Source: Dehalococcoidia bacterium
GTDB taxonomy: Bacteria; Chloroflexota; Dehalococcoidia; Lucifugimonadales; Lucifugimonadaceae
Length of the DNA: 64,000 nt
Reading direction: 5' to 3'
Assembly (NCBI GenBank): GCA_028285005.1
Contig: JANQQP010000019.1
Location: 151,893-215,892 of the forward strand
Positions 17,888 through 26,696 of the stretch are shown one piece after another. The notes below the pieces were generated by a model. It made no database searches. It saw only the letters and a program-made list of their open reading frames with translations, and had not been told where the DNA came from. A program made the position numbers and the translations under genes. The first letter of the stretch is position 1. Each line of letters starts with the position of its first letter.

Positions 17888-18310
17888 GTGCCATCATCTG
17901 AGTATTCAAAGCCGCTACCGGTCCCACAGCCTGAGTCCGACTACTACTGGGAGCAGGCGAGGCACGGAAAGCTGGTCGTCCAGAACTGCGTTGATTGCGA
18001 GGGTGCGCAGTTCTACCCGAGAGTTCTGTGCGCTGGTTGTGGGAGTCGGAATCTGGAATGGTTGGAGGCTTCAGGTCGCGCCACCCTCTACACCTTTGCT
18101 ATCGTGCACCAGCCTCCACACCCGGGCTTTCGAGACGATCTGCCTTACATCACAGCCATTGTTGAGTTGGAGGAGGGTGTCAGAATACCCTCACAAGTAA
18201 TCGGCATAGAACCTGACCCTGATCTGCTACACATTGGCATGCAGTTGGAAGTAGCATTCGAAGAGATCGACGAGTCGATAACTCTCCCTAAATTCCGACC
18301 GGCGCGCTAG
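17888..18310 (+). CDS. DUF35 zinc-ribbon/OB-fold protein (thiolase partner)
   Basis: A 140-residue protein with a rubredoxin-like zinc ribbon (CVDCEGAQFYPRVLCAGC: two CxxC pairs) followed by an OB fold (GRATLYTFAIVHQ onward). Such proteins bind acyl-CoA and accompany thiolase-like enzymes. The GTG start lies 3 bp after the thiolase stop, which implies cotranslation and a shared complex. The helical N terminus (PESDYYWEQARHGKLVVQ) is the standard family lead-in. A good match in length and order. Confidence 0.9.
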   Translation: MPSSEYSKPLPVPQPESDYYWEQARHGKLVVQNCVDCEGAQFYPRVLCAGCGSRNLEWLEASGRATLYTFAIVHQPPHPGFRDDLPYITAIVELEEGVRIPSQVIGIEPDPDLLHIGMQLEVAFEEIDESITLPKFRPAR

Positions 18311-18393
18311 AAGTTTTCTTCATCGCCGAGCTGTCCGCTTACCCGATATTCAAGACGCTGTAGACCTGCAGCCTCCCACTATTACGACAGATT

Positions 18394-19302
18394 ATGAACG
18401 CGAGCTTTCTACGTTTCTCAGACATGGATCCCGGCGAGATCGAGCCGTTGGTTCGCCGGGCCGTGGCGATCAAATCAGGCGACCACGGCGCTCCGCTTGC
18501 CGGTAAGTCCGCCATACTGATGTTCGAAAAGCCTTCGCTGCGCACGAAACTGAGTTTCTGGGTCGGCGTGGAGAAGCTCGGTGGCAGGCCGGTGTACTTC
18601 GGAGCTGAGGAAGTCGGTCTGGGCAAACGAGAACCCGTCGCTGACGTAGCGAAGGTCGTGTCGCGGATGAGTCAACTGGCGATCATCCGCACGTTTGGAC
18701 AGGATCTACTGGACGAGTTCTCGGCGGCCGCATCCATCCCAGTAGTCAACGCGCTGTCCGACTTCGAACATCCATGTCAGGCGCTGGCCGATGTGCTGAC
18801 GATCTTCGAAGTAAAGGGACGCTTGGAAGGTGTCCGCGTCGCGTTCATTGGGGACGGCAACAACGTTGCTCGTTCGCTGGCGTACGCGGTCGCCGGTTCG
18901 GGTGGGCACCTGACGGTGGCTTCACCAGCCGGCTACGAGCTGGACCAGGAAACACTGGTGGGAGCGTCCAACTACGACACGGAGTTGTCAGGGACGGTCA
19001 GCCAGGTCAGGTCGCCCGAAGAAGCCGTTGCCAATGCAGATATCGTCTATACGGATGTATGGGCAAGCATGGGCCAGGAGTCGGAAGCGTCTGTGCGCGA
19101 GGGAGCCTTTGCCGGCTACCAGGTCAACCCGGAACTTATGTCACGAGCCGGTTCGGACGCTAAATTCATGCACGACTTGCCTGCGCACCCGGGACAGGAG
19201 ATCTCCGAAGGCATGCTGGAGCACCCGTCGTCTATCGCATTCCAGCAAGCTGAAAACCGTCTCTGGGCCCAGGCGGCGCTGGTAGAAGCGCTGCTGAAGT
19301 AG
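18394..19302 (+). CDS. argF: Ornithine carbamoyltransferase
   Basis: A 302-residue aspartate/ornithine carbamoyltransferase. The carbamoyl-phosphate loop reads KPSLRTKLSF (residues 47-55; the usual form is STRTR or SLRTR), and HPCQALADVLT (126-136) is the canonical HPxQ motif. The ornithine-side motif, normally HCLP with a ligand Cys, reads HDLPAH at 260-265, so Asp replaces Cys. FIGDGNNVARSL at 151-162 is intact. It makes citrulline from ornithine and carbamoyl phosphate in arginine synthesis. No other arg biosynthesis gene is adjacent, but argS lies at 38994. Substrate assignment to ornithine is likely, with the Cys change as a caution. Confidence 0.85.
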   Translation: MNASFLRFSDMDPGEIEPLVRRAVAIKSGDHGAPLAGKSAILMFEKPSLRTKLSFWVGVEKLGGRPVYFGAEEVGLGKREPVADVAKVVSRMSQLAIIRTFGQDLLDEFSAAASIPVVNALSDFEHPCQALADVLTIFEVKGRLEGVRVAFIGDGNNVARSLAYAVAGSGGHLTVASPAGYELDQETLVGASNYDTELSGTVSQVRSPEEAVANADIVYTDVWASMGQESEASVREGAFAGYQVNPELMSRAGSDAKFMHDLPAHPGQEISEGMLEHPSSIAFQQAENRLWAQAALVEALLK

Positions 19303-19412
19303 AGACCCTGACCGCCTACGGGCCCTCCGAAACTCTCTTTAGTCGAAGCTTTGCTGGCAATCGCTCCGCCGTTGAGTGAACATTAGGACTCAACCGTAGG
19401 AGTTCTTACGCA

Positions 19413-20735
19413 GTGCCGGAAAACCTCCCTGTAATCGCCATCGTCGGCCGACCTAATGTTGGCAAGTCGACGCTATACAACCGACTTGCCGGTCGAAGGA
19501 TGGCGATTGTCTCCGACGTGCCCGGCACGACCCGTGACCGGATTTCTATGGATGCGGATTGGAAGGGCAAACGCTACGTCCTTGTCGATACCGGCGGCAT
19601 TGAGGACAGGCCCGGAGACCTGCTGTGGGAGGACGTGCGGAATCAGACCGCGAAAGCTCTTGAAGATGCTGACGCGGTGATACTCGTGGTGGATGCCGCA
19701 GCCGGGATTTCGCCTGGCGACCACGAAGCGGCTGACCTCGTTCGACGCTCAGGGAAGCCGTACGTCCTGGCCGCTAACAAGGCTGACAACCTGAACCGCG
19801 AGGTAGCGGCGTCTGAATTCTATCAACTGACCGACCATGACCCGATTCCGATCAGCGCATACCACGAACGCGGCATCTCGGACCTGATGGAAAGACTGTT
19901 CGAGGTGTTGCCGGTAGAGCCGGGCACGCAGTCAGAGGACGGCTCGATTCGGGTTGCTATCGCGGGCAGGCCGAATGTCGGAAAGTCGGCACTGTTCAAT
20001 GCGCTGACCGGCGAAGAGCGAGCGATCGTCAGTCCGATTCCCGGCACCACACGAGACTCAATCGATAGCCGCTTCAGGTACGGCGAGAACGATCTCACTT
20101 TTCTTGACACGGCGGGGCTCCGTAGAAAGGGCAAGGCTGAGGAAGGGATCGAGAAGTACAGTGTCATCCGGACCGTCGGAGCCATCGAACGATCGCATAT
20201 ATGTATCCTCGTCCTGGATGCCACGGAACTTGTCACCGCTCAAGACACGCACATCGGCGGCTTCATCGATGACGCATCCCGCGGAGAGATCATTGTTGTC
20301 AACAAGTGGGATCTGGCCAGGGAAGCTGAGCTTGATCGAAATGAGGTAACTGCAAAGGTCAGATTTCGCTTCAAGTTCATACCAGACGTTCCGGTACTGT
20401 TCACGTCGGCGCTGACCGGCTCTGGCGTTGAGCGACTCCCACAGGCAGTCGTAGACGTGTGGGACCAGTTCAGCAAGCGCCTGAAGAAAGAGGACCTGAG
20501 CAGGACTGTGTTTGACGCAGTCGGCGCAAACCCTCCACCGACTCAGGGAACGATCAGGCCTCGGATCTTCAGGGTCAAGCAGACACGGACTTCACCGCCT
20601 ACTTTCGAGTTTTCCTCCAGACACCCGGAACTAATACACTTCTCGTATCGTCGCTACCTGGAAAACAGGCTGCGGGCTGAGTTTGGATTCACTGGCTCGC
20701 CCATACGGATGCATTTCATATCGAGGGATGAATGA
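19413..20735 (+). CDS. der: Ribosome-assembly GTPase Der (EngA)
   Basis: A 440-residue double GTPase. G-domain 1 has GRPNVGKST (residues 12-20), the DTGG switch, and NKAD. G-domain 2 has GRPNVGKSA, DTAGLRRKGK and NKWD. A C-terminal KH-like domain closes the protein (TFEFSSRHPELIHFSYRRYLENRLR). Der acts in 50S subunit maturation. It starts at GTG 19413 after TAGGAG. The stop overlaps the plsY ATG by four bases, giving a der-plsY-gpsA order typical of Gram-positive bacteria and Chloroflexota. Confidence 0.97.
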   Translation: MPENLPVIAIVGRPNVGKSTLYNRLAGRRMAIVSDVPGTTRDRISMDADWKGKRYVLVDTGGIEDRPGDLLWEDVRNQTAKALEDADAVILVVDAAAGISPGDHEAADLVRRSGKPYVLAANKADNLNREVAASEFYQLTDHDPIPISAYHERGISDLMERLFEVLPVEPGTQSEDGSIRVAIAGRPNVGKSALFNALTGEERAIVSPIPGTTRDSIDSRFRYGENDLTFLDTAGLRRKGKAEEGIEKYSVIRTVGAIERSHICILVLDATELVTAQDTHIGGFIDDASRGEIIVVNKWDLAREAELDRNEVTAKVRFRFKFIPDVPVLFTSALTGSGVERLPQAVVDVWDQFSKRLKKEDLSRTVFDAVGANPPPTQGTIRPRIFRVKQTRTSPPTFEFSSRHPELIHFSYRRYLENRLRAEFGFTGSPIRMHFISRDE

Positions 20736-21361
20736 CCGACGTCGTTGCCTGGATACTGGCCATTCCTGTCGCGTATCTGATTGGGGCAATTCCTACCGGA
20801 TACCTGATCGGCCGGGTCTGGCGCGGTGTTGATGTTCGACGGTACGGGAGCGGCGGGACCGGTTTCACAAACGTGATGAGGACGTTGGGCAGGACTGCGG
20901 CCGTCACCGTACTCGCCGTGGACATCGCGAAAGGCGCGGTCCCGGTCGTTATTGTCAGTTTCGCCACTGACTTCGAGATAATCAGGGCTGTCGCTGGTTC
21001 CACGTCCGTAATAGGGCATGTCTACCCGATATATACGAGGTTCGAGGGTGGCCGGGGAGTTGCCACCGCTTACGGCGCTCTGTTGGTCCTTTCACCTATT
21101 GCGGCGGCGGCGGCGGCTGTTGGACTACTAGTTATAGCGATGACGAGATATGTATCCGCAGGATCCCTGACCGGGACGGTCATCGCGACGGGCACCATGG
21201 TCATACTCGTGATCCTGGGTCACCATGAAATAGGCCTGCTGGTCTTCGCAGTTGCCATCGGTATCTTCATACCAATAAAGCACGCTGGAAACATCGAGCG
21301 CCTGGTGCAGGGCAATGAACGGCAACTTGAAGCCGCCGCCCGACCCCGCCGGAGCCGGTAA
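20732..21361 (+). CDS. plsY: Glycerol-3-phosphate acyltransferase PlsY
   Basis: A 209-residue membrane enzyme with five predicted helices. Family motifs are IGAIPTGYLIGRVWRGVDVRRYGSGGTGFTNVMRTLG and FEGGRGVATAYGALL. It transfers an acyl group from acyl-phosphate to glycerol-3-phosphate, the first step of phospholipid synthesis; the substrate can be made by GpsA encoded 123 bp downstream. The ATGA overlap with der shows coupling. The usual GSGNxGATN motif here reads GSGGTGFTN. Confidence 0.95.
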   Translation: MTDVVAWILAIPVAYLIGAIPTGYLIGRVWRGVDVRRYGSGGTGFTNVMRTLGRTAAVTVLAVDIAKGAVPVVIVSFATDFEIIRAVAGSTSVIGHVYPIYTRFEGGRGVATAYGALLVLSPIAAAAAAVGLLVIAMTRYVSAGSLTGTVIATGTMVILVILGHHEIGLLVFAVAIGIFIPIKHAGNIERLVQGNERQLEAAARPRRSR

Positions 21362-21391
21362 TCGAAGACCGGTAACCCTGCACTGCGTGCC

Positions 21392-21423
21392 TCAGATGTA
21401 ACGATATATGTATAGACATCTGA
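21392..21423. repeat. 8-bp inverted repeat upstream of gpsA
   Basis: TCAGATGT (21392-21399) and ACATCTGA (21416-21423) are perfect inverted copies separated by an AT-rich 16 bp. The element lies about 62 bp before the gpsA ATG, so it could be an operator or a transcript hairpin. No U-run follows. No regulator recognising it is known to me. Confidence 0.35.
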
Positions 21424-21484
21424 CCATACTCCAGCGGACTCTCGACCTACCTAAGTTTCTTGCGTCCAGTTAGACTGGCCCGCC

Positions 21485-22489
21485 ATGGCACGTATAGGTA
21501 TTGTCGGGACAACGGGATGGGCGACCACGCTCGGCATCATCTCCATACGCTCGGGGAACGAGGCAACTCTCTGGGCGCGTTCTACGCCTGAGGCAGAACG
21601 ATTGCAGTCCGCTCGTGAGAATCGACGACTCCTGCCAGGCGCTACTTTCCCCGACGGTTTGAACGTCACTTCAGATGCTGCCGAGTGTTTTGGCGACTCC
21701 GACATAGTCGTCGTATCGGTGCCATCAGTGACGATGAGGCAGAATCTCCAGGTCGTCGCGGCATCAATCGGGCCAAATACTGCCGTGCTCTGTGCCACGA
21801 AGGGCGTGGAGGTCTCTTCTGGCAAGCGAATGACGCAGCTAGTGGTTGAAGAGTTGAATGCAGAGGAACAGCAAGTCGGGATGTTGTCGGGCCCAAACCT
21901 GGCGCCTGAGATCGCCGCCGGGAAGCCAGCCTCAGCCACAGTCGCCTTTGAACGCGAAGAAACCGCTCAGTTAGTTCAAGAAGCTCTGAACGACCAGCTG
22001 TTCAGGATATACACGAGCACGGATGTCGTCGGCGTTGAGATGGGTGGCGCACTGAAGAACATCATCGCAATTGGAGCGGGATTCATTGATGGCGTGAAGA
22101 TGGGGGCGAATGTAAAAGCTGCATTCGTCACGCGGGGTCTGCACGAGATCACGAGGCTGGGCGTTTCGCTTGGCGCAAAGCCCGAGACCTTCGCAGGCCT
22201 GTCCGGCATGGGCGACCTGATCGGCACCTGCTACAGCGAACTGAGCAGGAACTACCGACTCGGCCAATCGCTGGCATCGGGCGCGTCTCTTGAAGCAGCT
22301 CTGGAAGGACTGGGGGGCACGGCCGAAGGTGTTCCGACGACCCAGGCGGCAGTCAGGCTCGCGGAGACACACCAAGTCGAGATGCCGATAGCTCATGCGA
22401 CGAATGATGTGCTGGAGGGAAGACTCCGAGCTGAGGATGCGGCGGCGGTGCTGCTGGCAAGGAAGCCGCAGCCAGAAGTGCGTTACTGA
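21485..22489 (+). CDS. gpsA: Glycerol-3-phosphate dehydrogenase [NAD(P)+]
   Basis: A 334-residue soluble dehydrogenase. The N-terminal GIVGTTGWATTLG is the dinucleotide loop (usually GxGxWG, here GTTGWATT); LCATKGVE, LSGPNLAPEIAAGKPA, and the catalytic Lys in VEMGGALKNIIAIGAGFIDG follow, then GLSGMGDLIGTCYS. It reduces dihydroxyacetone phosphate to glycerol-3-phosphate, feeding PlsY encoded just upstream. Its last seven bases overlap the convergent rsmE gene. Confidence 0.95.
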   Translation: MARIGIVGTTGWATTLGIISIRSGNEATLWARSTPEAERLQSARENRRLLPGATFPDGLNVTSDAAECFGDSDIVVVSVPSVTMRQNLQVVAASIGPNTAVLCATKGVEVSSGKRMTQLVVEELNAEEQQVGMLSGPNLAPEIAAGKPASATVAFEREETAQLVQEALNDQLFRIYTSTDVVGVEMGGALKNIIAIGAGFIDGVKMGANVKAAFVTRGLHEITRLGVSLGAKPETFAGLSGMGDLIGTCYSELSRNYRLGQSLASGASLEAALEGLGGTAEGVPTTQAAVRLAETHQVEMPIAHATNDVLEGRLRAEDAAAVLLARKPQPEVRY

Positions 22490-23259
22490 GAACCAGTGCT
22501 CGGCCCTGGACCCAGCTCTCCCGCCTCGTACATCAGCGCCGTCAGTGCCACGATAGGTGCAGTCTCAGCCCGTAGGATCCTGGGACCTGCCCACGCAAGT
22601 AGCGCACCTGCCGATTTGCACATCTCAGCTTCAGCCTCGGAGAAGCCGCCGACGGGGCCTATTAGTACTGTGACACCTCTGGGCCTGCTGGCGAGGCTCT
22701 GACGCACCGCCTGAACGAGGCTCGTCCCCTGCTTCTCTTCCCACAACATAATGACTGGGCCGCGTGAGGCGGCTTCGGAAACGCAATCCGCCAGATCTTG
22801 GTCAGGAAGGATCTCAGGGACACGGGTGCGACCGGACTGCTCAGTCGCCTCAACTGCAATGCGATGCCATCTGTCGATTTTGTTGCGGCTGACGTTTCTG
22901 TCCCGCGCCTGGACCCGCTCCGTAACAAGCGGGATGATTCGTGATGCCCCCAGCTCTGTACTCTTCTGAACCACAAACTCCATGCGTTCTGCCGGGACCA
23001 GCGCCTGACACACAGTCATATCCAGTTGCGGCTCAGAGTCCGGAGCGAATGATGCGCCGACGGCAGCACGCACAGCGTCGCCATCAATCGAGACTATTCG
23101 TGAGCGCCATTCAGCACCGCTGCCGTCGAAGAGCACGATCTCATCGCCTGATCGCTTGCGGAGCACTCGAGCAACCTGGCGGCTGACCGCCTCGGGCAGC
23201 TTAACCTCGGAACCTTGCTCAAGTGAGATTGACGGCAGGTAGAAGCGATTCGAACTCAT
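22483..23259 (-). CDS. rsmE: 16S rRNA (uracil(1498)-N(3))-methyltransferase RsmE
   Basis: A 258-residue SPOUT methyltransferase. The N-terminal PUA-like part (RVLRKRSGDEIVLFDGSG) precedes the knotted domain with QKSTELGASRIIPLVTERVQ, IAVEATEQSGRTRVPEI, and the SAM-binding VLIGPVGGFSEAEAE (commonly IGPEGG; here Val replaces Glu) and LGPRILRAETA-like ending. It methylates U1498 of 16S rRNA. It overlaps prmA by four bases and is the last gene of the hrcA-dnaJ-prmA-rsmE operon. Confidence 0.95.
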   Translation of the reverse strand: MSSNRFYLPSISLEQGSEVKLPEAVSRQVARVLRKRSGDEIVLFDGSGAEWRSRIVSIDGDAVRAAVGASFAPDSEPQLDMTVCQALVPAERMEFVVQKSTELGASRIIPLVTERVQARDRNVSRNKIDRWHRIAVEATEQSGRTRVPEILPDQDLADCVSEAASRGPVIMLWEEKQGTSLVQAVRQSLASRPRGVTVLIGPVGGFSEAEAEMCKSAGALLAWAGPRILRAETAPIVALTALMYEAGELGPGPSTGSQ

Positions 23260-24182
23260 GCATGCCGCACTTTGAACGAGGTCCAGTCCTCAACGGTCTG
23301 CTTGCCGTGCAAGCTGGCTCCCACGTCGCTGAATGCCTGCTCGGTTTCCTCGTATCGTTCTTCAAGCACGCCAGATGCGATGATCTGGCCTTCCGGGCTC
23401 AACGCCGCCATCAGTTCGCCTGACAGTAGCTTGAGCACATTTGTTGAGATGTTGGCGAGTATGACATCGAAAGCACCATGGCTCACGCGCTCATCGGGCA
23501 GGCTGCCATGAAACACATCAACGACCCCTGAGACACCTGCTCGTTCAACATTCTGAGTTGTTGAACGAACAGCATCCTTCTCAACATCGAACCCAAGAAC
23601 TCTAGATGCGCCCATCTTGGCCGCGGCGATCGAGAGGATTCCGGAGCCACAGCCGGCGTCCAAGACGGCCTTACCGCTCAAGTCTGCCTCTTCCATGGCC
23701 GCCAGCACCATCGCTGTGGTTGGATGATGACCAGTTCCGAACGCTAGCCCCGGCTCAAGCGGGATCACGATGTCGTTGGCCCTGGCGTTTGGCTCTGATC
23801 CAGACGGTGAGATCAGGATGTGTCTGCCAATTCGAACCGGTTCGAATTTCTGATTCTTCCACTCATCATCAGGCACACTCCTGACCACAAGATCAGGCAA
23901 GGGGCACAGGTAGGCGATCAGCTTGAGTCCGACATCGATCATCGTCCGTCGAGAAGACAGCGTCGCGTCCTCGGGAAGGTAGGTCTTCACGACGACAGCG
24001 GCGTTCAGATTGGGGTGTTCGCCTTCATCGGGGTTGTAGCCGCCGGGCATCTCGACGACCGCTGCGCCCTCACCATGCTTCGAGAACAGGTGACTCACGG
24101 GCTCTGCATACTCACCAGGAACCGTGATGCTGAGTTCGGTCCAGGACATTTCGGCCGCTCGTCTTTCCCGATCGACGGACAT
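23256..24182 (-). CDS. prmA: Ribosomal protein L11 methyltransferase PrmA
   Basis: A 308-residue SAM-dependent methyltransferase that trimethylates ribosomal protein L11. Motifs: AFGTGHHPTTAMVLAAME, VLDAGCGSGILSIAAAKMGASRVLGFD, and ANISTNVLKLL (the NPPY-like loop). The start is either ATG 24182 or the in-frame ATG at 24149; the latter begins MSWTELSITV, which is the usual family start, so the extra 11 residues are doubtful. It lies 20 bp after dnaJ and overlaps rsmE. Confidence 0.93.
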   Translation of the reverse strand: MSVDRERRAAEMSWTELSITVPGEYAEPVSHLFSKHGEGAAVVEMPGGYNPDEGEHPNLNAAVVVKTYLPEDATLSSRRTMIDVGLKLIAYLCPLPDLVVRSVPDDEWKNQKFEPVRIGRHILISPSGSEPNARANDIVIPLEPGLAFGTGHHPTTAMVLAAMEEADLSGKAVLDAGCGSGILSIAAAKMGASRVLGFDVEKDAVRSTTQNVERAGVSGVVDVFHGSLPDERVSHGAFDVILANISTNVLKLLSGELMAALSPEGQIIASGVLEERYEETEQAFSDVGASLHGKQTVEDWTSFKVRHA

Positions 24183-24202
24183 TCAGGTTTCAGCTGTGCC
24201 TG

Positions 24203-25321
24203 CTAGCTGAACGCATCCTTGATTCGGCCGAAGATCCCGCCGTCATCGTCCAGGCCGATTTCCGGCGTTCCGAGGGATTCACCCAACTCCTCGAACAGTT
24301 CTCGCTGCCGATCATCGAGTTCGGTGGGCGTGACAACTTTGACGGCTACAAGCTGGTCGCCGCGTCGCTGTGAGCGGCCCATGTGCGGAATACCAACGTT
24401 ACGAAGTCTGAAGACCTTACCGGTCTGTGTGCCAGCAGGCACCTTCAGTTCCTGTTCTCCATCGATCGTTGGAACTGTGAGCACGGTGCCAAGTGCCGCC
24501 TGGGCTATGTTGATGCTCACCTCGGCTAGAACGTCGTTGCCGTGACGCTCGAACAGTTCGTGACGTTCGACCCTGACATATACATACAGGTCACCCGCAG
24601 GGCCGTTCATCGCCCCTTTTTCGCCCTGCCCTCTCATCACTATCCTGGATCCATCTTCGATGCCGGCCGGCACCTCGACGGCGATTCTCCGACTCCTGCG
24701 TTCGGTTCCGCGACCTCGGCAGTTTGTGCAGGGCGTCTCCACGGTCTGGCCTGTCCCGCCACAGGTTGAGCACTGGGCCACCTGCTGGAACTGACCAAAG
24801 ACCATCCGCTGCACACGCCTGACTTCGCCTGAGCCTCCGCACGTGGCGCACGTAACCGGCTCGGTGCCCGGCTCAGCCCGATTGCCATCGCAGCGGCTAC
24901 AGCTCTCGAGTCGTTCGAGATCAAACTCTTTTTCAGCGCCAAAGGCAGCTTCGATGAACGAAACTGCAACTTCCAGCTCTAGATCATTCCCGCGTGCAGG
25001 ACCTTGCCTGCTCGATCCTCCGAAGAAGGCATCGAATATGTCTCCGAAGCCGCCAAAGTTCTGGAAGTCGTCAAAGCCGCGTCCGCCTGCTCCGTCCGAA
25101 ACTCCTGCGTGACCGAAACGGTCGTATGCGGTCCTGCGTTCAGGATCGCTCAGTACCTGGTAGGCGGCGTTGACCTCTTTGAACTGCTCTGAGGCGTTCG
25201 GTTCTTTGTTCCGGTCAGGGTGATATTTAAGCGCCTGCTGTCTGAAGGCCTTCTTAAGCTCTTCAGGAGAGGCGTTCCGGGAGACCCCGAGAACTTCGTA
25301 GTAGTCGCGTTGTTGGGTCAT
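24203..25321 (-). CDS. dnaJ: Chaperone protein DnaJ
   Basis: A 372-residue type I Hsp40. The J domain holds YHPDRN; a Gly/Phe-rich stretch ([24 protein letters not shown]) follows; the zinc region has [24 protein letters not shown] and CTNCRGRG. The first repeat ends NR instead of the usual GxG. The C-terminal substrate-binding and dimer domains are complete. It stimulates DnaK ATPase. The ATG at 25321 starts the canonical [12 protein letters not shown] segment; a TTG 24 bp upstream is in frame. Neither grpE nor dnaK lies between hrcA and dnaJ. Confidence 0.96.
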   Translation of the reverse strand: MTQQRDYYEVLGVSRNASPEELKKAFRQQALKYHPDRNKEPNASEQFKEVNAAYQVLSDPERRTAYDRFGHAGVSDGAGGRGFDDFQNFGGFGDIFDAFFGGSSRQGPARGNDLELEVAVSFIEAAFGAEKEFDLERLESCSRCDGNRAEPGTEPVTCATCGGSGEVRRVQRMVFGQFQQVAQCSTCGGTGQTVETPCTNCRGRGTERRSRRIAVEVPAGIEDGSRIVMRGQGEKGAMNGPAGDLYVYVRVERHELFERHGNDVLAEVSINIAQAALGTVLTVPTIDGEQELKVPAGTQTGKVFRLRNVGIPHMGRSQRRGDQLVAVKVVTPTELDDRQRELFEELGESLGTPEIGLDDDGGIFGRIKDAFS

Positions 25322-25468
25322 GAATTGGAGATCAGGCCGCGTCAAGTGAGGTCGTTCTTGTCAGCGAATGCCGCAACCTAATAATTATAGTCTGGAATGA
25401 GTTACTGGCCGAATAGGTGACAGCACAGGTTCTAGCGACGGGGACGACTGTGATCTAGGACGGATTGG

Positions 25469-26497
25469 CTAGCTGTGCCCGTAGACCCTGCTGACGATCG
25501 ACTTCAGGGATGAACCGGTGTGCGTGACGATGGGTATAGCTCTTTCGTACGAGAGCCGAGTTGGAGCAAGTATTCCAACGGCGCCGGTTGCGTCGTCTTC
25601 CACCCCGTAACCACAGACGATCACGCTGAGCTTCTTCAGCGAGTTGTGGCGATTCTCAGCGCCAATGAACGTCAGCGCACCCGTTTCAGTGGAAGCGATT
25701 GAAGCTAGATCTTCAAATACGTGGTCACTTTCGATGGCGGTGATCGCCATCTGCGTTCGTTCGGCGTCCTGATCGAATTCAGGCTGCCTGAACAGACGAG
25801 ACAGACCTTGCAGCTTTCGTGACTTCAAGCGCTCAGACTCGTGGCGCTCGGCGACATCTATCGCCGATTTCACGACCTGCCGGTCAAGTTCTTCGCTTGG
25901 CTCCTCTTGCCTGGCTCGCAGGGTGGCAAGTGACTTGCCGCCGATCATATGGTTGACTCTGTTTCGAGTCATCTCCAACTCCGATGGATCGATATTTCGG
26001 GTCGTGTTGATCAGTTGGCGGTAGACGACGGCCTCTTTCATCACAACGACAAGCATGATGAGCATCTCTTGCAGCTCGAGTAGCTGGATGCCTTTGATTG
26101 AGGGAGAGGCGGCCTGCAGGGGCGTGGCGAATGCGACGGTATCGAGAAGCGATGCCAGTACGTTGGCTGCCGTGTTCGCCCATTCATCGATATCTTCGGG
26201 AGACTCTTGTAGTCCGGAGCGCACGCGCGCTGCGTCTACTTCTTCAACTGCGGTCACTGAGCCAAGCCAATCGACGAGTTGGCGATAGCCTTTATCAGAA
26301 GGGACTCCGCCTGCTGAGATATGCGGCCTGTGGATGTATCCCTCTTCTTCCAATGCGACCATCTCATTGCGAACTGTGGCGGCGCTAACACCCAACCCTT
26401 CGACGCCAGCCACGGCGCTCGAAGCGACCGGTACGGCCGTGTTCACATAGTCGTTGACTATGATCCTGAGAATCTGGCTTTTTCGTTCGGATAGCAT
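25469..26497 (-). CDS. hrcA: Heat-inducible transcriptional repressor HrcA
   Basis: A 342-residue repressor. The N-terminal winged helix (LSERKSQILRIIVNDYVNTAVPVASSAVAG, then SAATVRNEMVALEEEGYIHRPHISAGGVPSDKGYRQLVD) is canonical, and the C-terminal GAF-like domain includes LTFIGAENRH. HrcA binds the CIRCE operator and is released on heat shock. A CIRCE-like element overlaps the promoter 67 bp upstream of its ATG, so it should repress itself and dnaJ-prmA-rsmE. First gene of that operon. Confidence 0.96.
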   Translation of the reverse strand: MLSERKSQILRIIVNDYVNTAVPVASSAVAGVEGLGVSAATVRNEMVALEEEGYIHRPHISAGGVPSDKGYRQLVDWLGSVTAVEEVDAARVRSGLQESPEDIDEWANTAANVLASLLDTVAFATPLQAASPSIKGIQLLELQEMLIMLVVVMKEAVVYRQLINTTRNIDPSELEMTRNRVNHMIGGKSLATLRARQEEPSEELDRQVVKSAIDVAERHESERLKSRKLQGLSRLFRQPEFDQDAERTQMAITAIESDHVFEDLASIASTETGALTFIGAENRHNSLKKLSVIVCGYGVEDDATGAVGILAPTRLSYERAIPIVTHTGSSLKSIVSRVYGHS

Positions 26498-26560
26498 GTC
26501 TGAGATCTGGTACGAACCGGTTCGTCGACGTGTTCTATCTCAACAATAGTATGCGGCTGG

Positions 26561-26590
26561 AAAGTAGCACGCTGTTTTCGAGAGTGTCAA
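26561..26590 (-). promoter_or_regulatory. hrcA promoter overlapping a CIRCE-like operator
   Basis: On the minus strand a perfect -35 TTGACA (26585-26590) and a -10 TACTTT (26561-26566) are spaced by 18 bp. Overlapping them, 26564-26590 reads GTAGCACGC, nine bases, GAGTGTCAA. Against CIRCE (TTAGCACTC-N9-GAGTGCTAA) this matches 14 of 18 positions with the exact 9-bp spacer. The operator over the core promoter fits HrcA autorepression. Confidence 0.7.
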
Positions 26591-26696
26591 TGCATTGACG
26601 ACCGTTGAGGGAGGTTGCAACATTGAGTTCGCGGTCTAGTTGCACTCAGCAGCTTACGGGCCGCTTCACGCAATCAATCCCGCGAGTGGAAGCGAT

